Source of the DNA: Limonium bicolor
Taxonomy: Eukaryota > Streptophyta > Magnoliopsida > Caryophyllales > Plumbaginaceae
DNA: 64,000 nucleotides
Direction of reading: 5' to 3'
NCBI GenBank assembly: GCA_023374045.1
Contig: CM041778.1
Coordinates: 285,425,533 to 285,489,532 of the forward strand
How positions within the stretch are numbered: the stretch's first letter is position 1; each line of letters begins with the position of its first letter. Positions 59,990 through 64,000 of this stretch are shown here, in pieces. Position numbers and translations under genes: made by a program. The notes beneath the pieces are model-generated. The model worked only from the letters and a program-made list of their open reading frames with translations. It searched no databases and was not told the origin of the DNA.

Positions 59990-60773
59990 AGTGAGTTCGC
60001 TCTCCACTGTCAAACGCAGTTCCTATTTTAAAAAATTTAGAAGGGTCAGATTTTAAATGTACCTCTCTGAGGGGATCCTGGGCTGCTCGACATCCTTCCT
60101 TTTCTTGACTCGGCCCTGGGGAAGAAGGCAATTTTCCTTGAACTCCTTGTCCGATCCCACAGTTTTGACCATCTCCTCACTAGGAAGGCTGTCCATAATG
60201 CGGACTTCACACATTCGGGCCATCTTTTGGCTTCCTCTTATTGTACCACCATCCCGTGTGAGGTTAAATATTTCATTTTTAAGTGATGAGTGCTGTGGAT
60301 GGCTTTGAAAGCATTGATTCCTGGCCTTCCAAGGTACATGTTATATCCAGAAAGACCTGGCACAATAAAAGCCGTGAGTCTCTCTGTCCTTCTTTCGTCT
60401 CCTTTGCCCAGGGTCATTGTGAAATCTATACTGCCGGAAGACGTGGTAGAGACGCCTCCTACAAATCCTCCCAGAACCGCCGAATAGGGCTTGATCCGGT
60501 CCTCAGGCACCTCCAACTTCCTAACCGCTTCGGCTGATATAACATTTGCTCCGGCCCCACTATCGATTAAAATTCCCTCCATCATCCGATCGTTTACCTG
60601 TGCACGAATGACAAGTGGATCGTTGTGCGGGTATAGCACTCCATCTTCATCCTCGTCAGAGAAGAAAAAAATTGGAGGAAAACTTCTTTTTTGGCGATTT
60701 CTTCTCCGGAGTTTCTTGATGTAATTGATGAATGTGCCTTGTTTTTTTTCATTAGGGGTTAGTGGTCCTACCT
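59990..60773 (-). pseudogene. Tat 2 protease region
   Basis: On the minus strand this continues the pol of Tat 2 upstream of RT. The protease motif LIDSGAGANV and the flap-like GFVGGVSTTSSGSIDF are intact, but the reading frame changes near 60245 and again near 60150. Its 5' border is the predicted splice acceptor at 60773. Confidence 0.8.
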
Positions 60774-61013
60774 CTGAAAAAAAGTCCTGTGAGTTTCCTT
60801 AGAGAAAGTTTTGTTAGCCTTCCCTTTGGGAAAAGAAGGGGGTTGCTAAAAGTAAAAATGCAAAAAGAACGGGAATTTTATTTCTCCTTTTGGTAACTGA
60901 TTTTTGACAATCTATGTGATGTAAAATTTTCATCTTAAAGCAGGTTACAAATTGTAACTCCGAATGTTATCCTGAATGAAAGGAGAAAAAACTTTACCTT
61001 CCTTTTCACAAAC
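60774..61013 (-). other. Predicted gag-pol intron, Tat 2 (240 bp)
   Basis: Donor ATAACAG|GTTTGT and acceptor TTTTTTTCAG|AGGTAGG, as in element 1. The body differs at many places and in T-run length, while the splice sites are kept. Confidence 0.6.
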
Positions 61014-62381
61014 CTGTTATCATTCCCACTGATTTGCTGGGATCAAGCCTGGGGTGAACTCTTCCTCTTGTCGCCCTCGATGTGCATTTGGGTACTACCC
61101 TGTTGGCCGCCGTACTGCCTTTGTGCTCCAGCTGCCTGTTTCCTTTCTTCTTATTTCCTCGATGATTCGGAGTTCTTTGGCCAAGGTAGCACAGTTTACA
61201 GTCTGGTGGCTGCGGTTCCGTGGTACTCACAGAATGCAACCGGAATTTCCCCCTGCAGCGGCCTTCTAGGCTGGGGAAGGTACCCTTCTCTTACTGCAGC
61301 AGCATACTTCCCCGGGTCAATGTAGACAATGGTTCTTGCCCCCTGGTGCTGCGCTCCCTGAGAGGAAGATCCGGCGGTGGACTTGCCATAATATGGCTTG
61401 TACCTTGACCCTCCCCTTCCGGCATTTCCTCCATGCCCCTCCTTTTTTTCCGGCGCCCCTGCGGTTTTGAAGCTGTCCGCTAGCTCTTTAGCCTTGTTTT
61501 CCGCTATCTCAGATTTCAAAAAATCATGGATCATTTCAGCAATTCTCCATGAGTTTTCGGCGCCTTCGTTGTGATCTTCCAGCAAGTCGAGGCTGAGCTA
61601 GGCCGTTACCAAAGGCCTTAATCAAGATTTTCTCGTCGACATCATCAATCTCGCGACCTACATATGAAAGCGCTCGGTGTACTCCTTCACGGTTTCCCCT
61701 TTCGCTGCTTAACGTCCATCAATTCTATTGTTTCTTTTTTAACCTCTACTTGCAGCGAAGTATTGCTGGAAATCCTCGGTCAGCTGCTTGAAGCTAGTGA
61801 TGGACTGTGGCGGTCTCGTGGAGATCCATCCAACGCTCTCTTCGAAAGCGTTCCGTGGAACAAAATTGCAGAGGGCGAGGGAGCTGATCCCCTGAGTGTT
61901 CATGGCAAACATGAACTTCTTAATATGTTGGCAGGATCTCCATTCCCATCATATTTCTCAATCGCCGGGGCGACGAAGTGCGGCGGGAGTTTGCTTTTCT
62001 TATCCGCTCTGAGAAGGGGTACAAGCTCATGTCTATCTGGTCATCTTCTTCCATCTCTTCTTCGCTAATGATTGAATTGCACTTCCTATCCTTGCTTTCC
62101 TCGCCATTACTGCCCTTGGAATCTCTGTTTCTCAACTGTTCAATGGCCTCAGTCATTTCGTCCCATTTTCTCTGATACTCCTCGTCCCTTTGCATTAGTT
62201 CCTGCTGCAAAGTCTCATTTCCTTCTACAATTTTTTCGTCGATGGATCTGACTAGCCCCTTTAGAATGTCCTCGAGATCTTTTTTGGAGATGGCTTCTGG
62301 CATCTCCGAACTCATTCCTTCTTCAGAGCGATTGTTATCTTCGGTAGCGTTCTTCAGTGTTTTCTTCGATCTTGGAGCCAT
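61014..62381 (-). pseudogene. Tat 2 gag, broken
   Basis: It is homologous to 42242-43617 with the same ATG (MAPRSKKTLKN, 62379-62381). The N-terminal coiled-coil part is open to about 61940. Frameshifts then occur near 61935, 61730, 61650, 61550 and 61210, so the gag domain and zinc knuckle are scattered over frames. Confidence 0.8.
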
Positions 62382-62517
62382 CTTTCGTGTTCCGGTCCTG
62401 CAAAAAATGTCATTAGTTATTTTAGAACTTTCGCTACAAATTGTCGCAGATTACTCCCCTGTTTCTAGGTGGTCTCGTGGTTGCTTCTTGCCGTTCGTTC
62501 CCACAGACGGTGCCAAA

Positions 62518-62989
62518 TGAAACGAAACAGTATATCAATCCTAGTATCCTTTGATCTGATCCTAGTGAAACAATAGTATATCAATCCTAGCATGGTCCAA
62601 CCCGATCTCCTGTCCTGCATTACCTGTCTCAATTACAGAGTCTCACAAGAGTGGAGAGAGAGAAAGAGAGCTTCTATTGGAATTGAATGTAAGTTTGATT
62701 GCCAAATGTTGTGTGTATTATTTCATGGGGTACACCCCTATTTATAGTATTTTGGGCCTGGGTTTTATGGTGCCAGCCTGTATTTTACTTGTATAAGTAC
62801 GGTTCTACCCTCTCCTAGTATCTTCGACTGACCACAGGCGGTCAGTCGTACAATTCTTTGCTTTGCCTAAGTCCTATCCCCATCCGGCTGGAGACGGCCG
62901 GACGCCCAATGCGTTTCCACTTCCATCCGGCTAAAGCGGCGGATGCTCTATGTATCCCGTTTTGGCTTGACACCATTTCTTCCTTCTCA
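62518..62989 (-). repeat. Tat element 2, 5' LTR (472 bp)
   Basis: TGAAACGA...TTCTCA, next to a Tat-type PBS (TTTGGCACCGTCTGTGGGAA on the minus strand, one base changed). The TATA box is kept. The hairpins have altered arms, GACTGACC(acagg)CGGTCAGTC at about 62829-62850, with pairing preserved. The duplicated first ~50 bp show tandem TATATCAATCCTAG units. Confidence 0.85.
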
Positions 62990-63597
62990 TTTTTCAAAGC
63001 ATTACCAACACATTTAACACCAATATTAGCACTTTAACCCACCTTAGACCATCTACTAACCCATTACTCATTCTTATGTTAACTTACACAATTCTTTCAT
63101 TTTCATTTCAGCACTTATACTAGTATTGTTTCTTCAATTCTACAGATTTTTGTTCTAACTTCTACAGTCCAATAATTCCTCAACCATTACCATTCTAGCA
63201 TGCAAAATGCATTATCTTCCACCCTAATTCTTCCCACTATTTAGCTCTTACTCAAATCTATTTTCAAGGTGGTTTTCTACCCACAACAAACACCAAACAC
63301 ACCTAGTTACTACCTAGGTTATTCCCTCTTCTTACACATCTAAGTCTTCTAATTTCTAGACCAATTTGATAGAGTTTTCCCTATAATTTTAACTTTTCCC
63401 ACACACCATTTCAGCTCACAACTCCTTTCTACTCCTCATCAATATCCCACACACTACAACACATTAATTTTTCCTGCACAAGCTCAACAACAATCCCATT
63501 GCACCATCATTTAAGTACTTGGCTCTAAGGCCTCTACACATCAACACAACTCACACTAAAATATTCTTTAATAATTTGTTTTACCTTAGTTATAGTT
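62990..63597 (-). mobile_element. Minus LARD-like LTR fragment
   Basis: Blocks such as CAGCACTTATAC...CTACAGATTTTT and CTTGGCTCTAAGGCC match 26450-27060 in the minus-strand LTR. Tat 2 therefore appears to be inserted in, or joined to, another LARD LTR. Confidence 0.6.
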
Positions 63598-64000
63598 TGA
63601 AATACCCGTGAATTTTGGCATAGGATTAAATTAGCATATGGTCGGCAATGTTATTAACAGAATTATTAAGGGCCCATAGAAGCAATATACATATATATAT
63701 ATATATATTTACGTTCGTCTCAAACAACTTTATTATGTTTAAGAATACAAATTTGATTTTTCTTCTTTCTAAAATATTTCCTCTTCCTAACTTATTTATT
63801 CAGCTACTATGTATTTATTCTTTTATCTATTTATTTAGATAATTCTTCTCATTCTTTACTAACGATTAGTTAGTCCTTGTTCTATTTTTACTTTAACCAA
63901 ATAATATTTATTTATCTCTCTAATCTTGAATCTAGATCCTTCCATGATTTTTAATGTTATTTGATTACTCAGTTTTCAGACTAATATTATTGTGGTAATT
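63598..64000 (+). mobile_element. Possible LARD-like LTR start; AT-rich tail
   Basis: TGAAATACCCGTGAATTTTGG at 63598 resembles the starts of the LTRs at 20057 and 44684 and runs off the window. An AT microsatellite lies at about 63690-63710. Nothing coding is seen. Confidence 0.4.

Larger units (their letters stand above)
48676..62989 (-). mobile_element. Tat-lineage retrotransposon 2, 3'-truncated and split
   Basis: The two blocks 48676-51487 and 59985-62989 are one minus-strand Tat element, very similar to element 1, split by the Tekay insertion 51488-59984. Copy 1 is continuous across the split point. The 5' LTR (62518-62989), PBS and gag are on the right; RT to integrase is on the left. 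The integrase C-terminus, antisense gene and 3' LTR are missing beyond 48676. Frameshifts and stops are more numerous than in element 1. Confidence 0.88.

Overview
The window is plant nuclear DNA made almost wholly of nested LTR retrotransposons. I find no ordinary host gene, tRNA, rRNA or CRISPR array. The evidence for a plant is a Tekay/Del-type chromovirus, Tat-lineage Ty3/gypsy elements with a second archaeal-type RNase H, initiator-tRNA-Met primer sites and GT-AG introns with U/A-rich bodies. The species is not resolvable by eye; a large repeat-rich flowering-plant genome fits.

Layout. (1) 1-1191: an unassigned fragment with a CCGGAC-rich palindromic patch. (2) 1192-15815, plus strand: a tandem long-LTR element, LTR (truncated) - internal stub - LTR (truncated) - PBS - about 4.9 kb non-coding internal domain - inverted piece of LTR - LTR. 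It looks like a LARD (very long LTRs, no gag-pol). (3) 15816-19666: end of another LTR, its PBS and about 130 bp of internal sequence. (4) 19667-32710, minus strand: a second LARD-like element, whose 4.4-kb LTR is split by a plus-strand solo LTR (20057-24525) with a perfect 5-bp target duplication. (5) 32711-44265, minus strand: an 11.6-kb Tat-lineage element with both LTRs, PBS, gag, PR-RT-RH-aRNH-INT, a 42-bp tandem repeat and a spliced-looking antisense gene. (6) 44266-48675, plus: LARD-like internal piece and LTR, cut at its 3' end. (7) 48676-62989, minus: a second Tat element, 3'-truncated, split by (8) a plus-strand Tekay-type chromovirus at 51488-59984 with 1.9-kb LTRs and CATTA duplication. 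(9) 62990-63597: minus LARD LTR fragment; from 63598 a possible new plus LTR.

How the parts relate. The only protein-coding content is retrotransposon gag-pol, all of it broken by frameshifts or stops, plus a broken antisense gene in Tat element 1. The LARD-like elements have no visible gag or pol and, if mobile, would have to borrow enzymes; the Tekay element shares their tRNA-iMet PBS type, PPT-to-LTR spacing and LTR ends, so a Tekay-type element is the plausible helper (inference).

Most interesting signals: two likely introns inside Tat gag-pol, one of them inside the archaeal-type RNase H and present in two copies; hairpin-forming palindrome clusters near the TATA box in LTRs of three lineages, with compensatory changes; and a conserved U5 hairpin in the LARD LTRs whose stem is rewritten between subfamilies without losing pairing.
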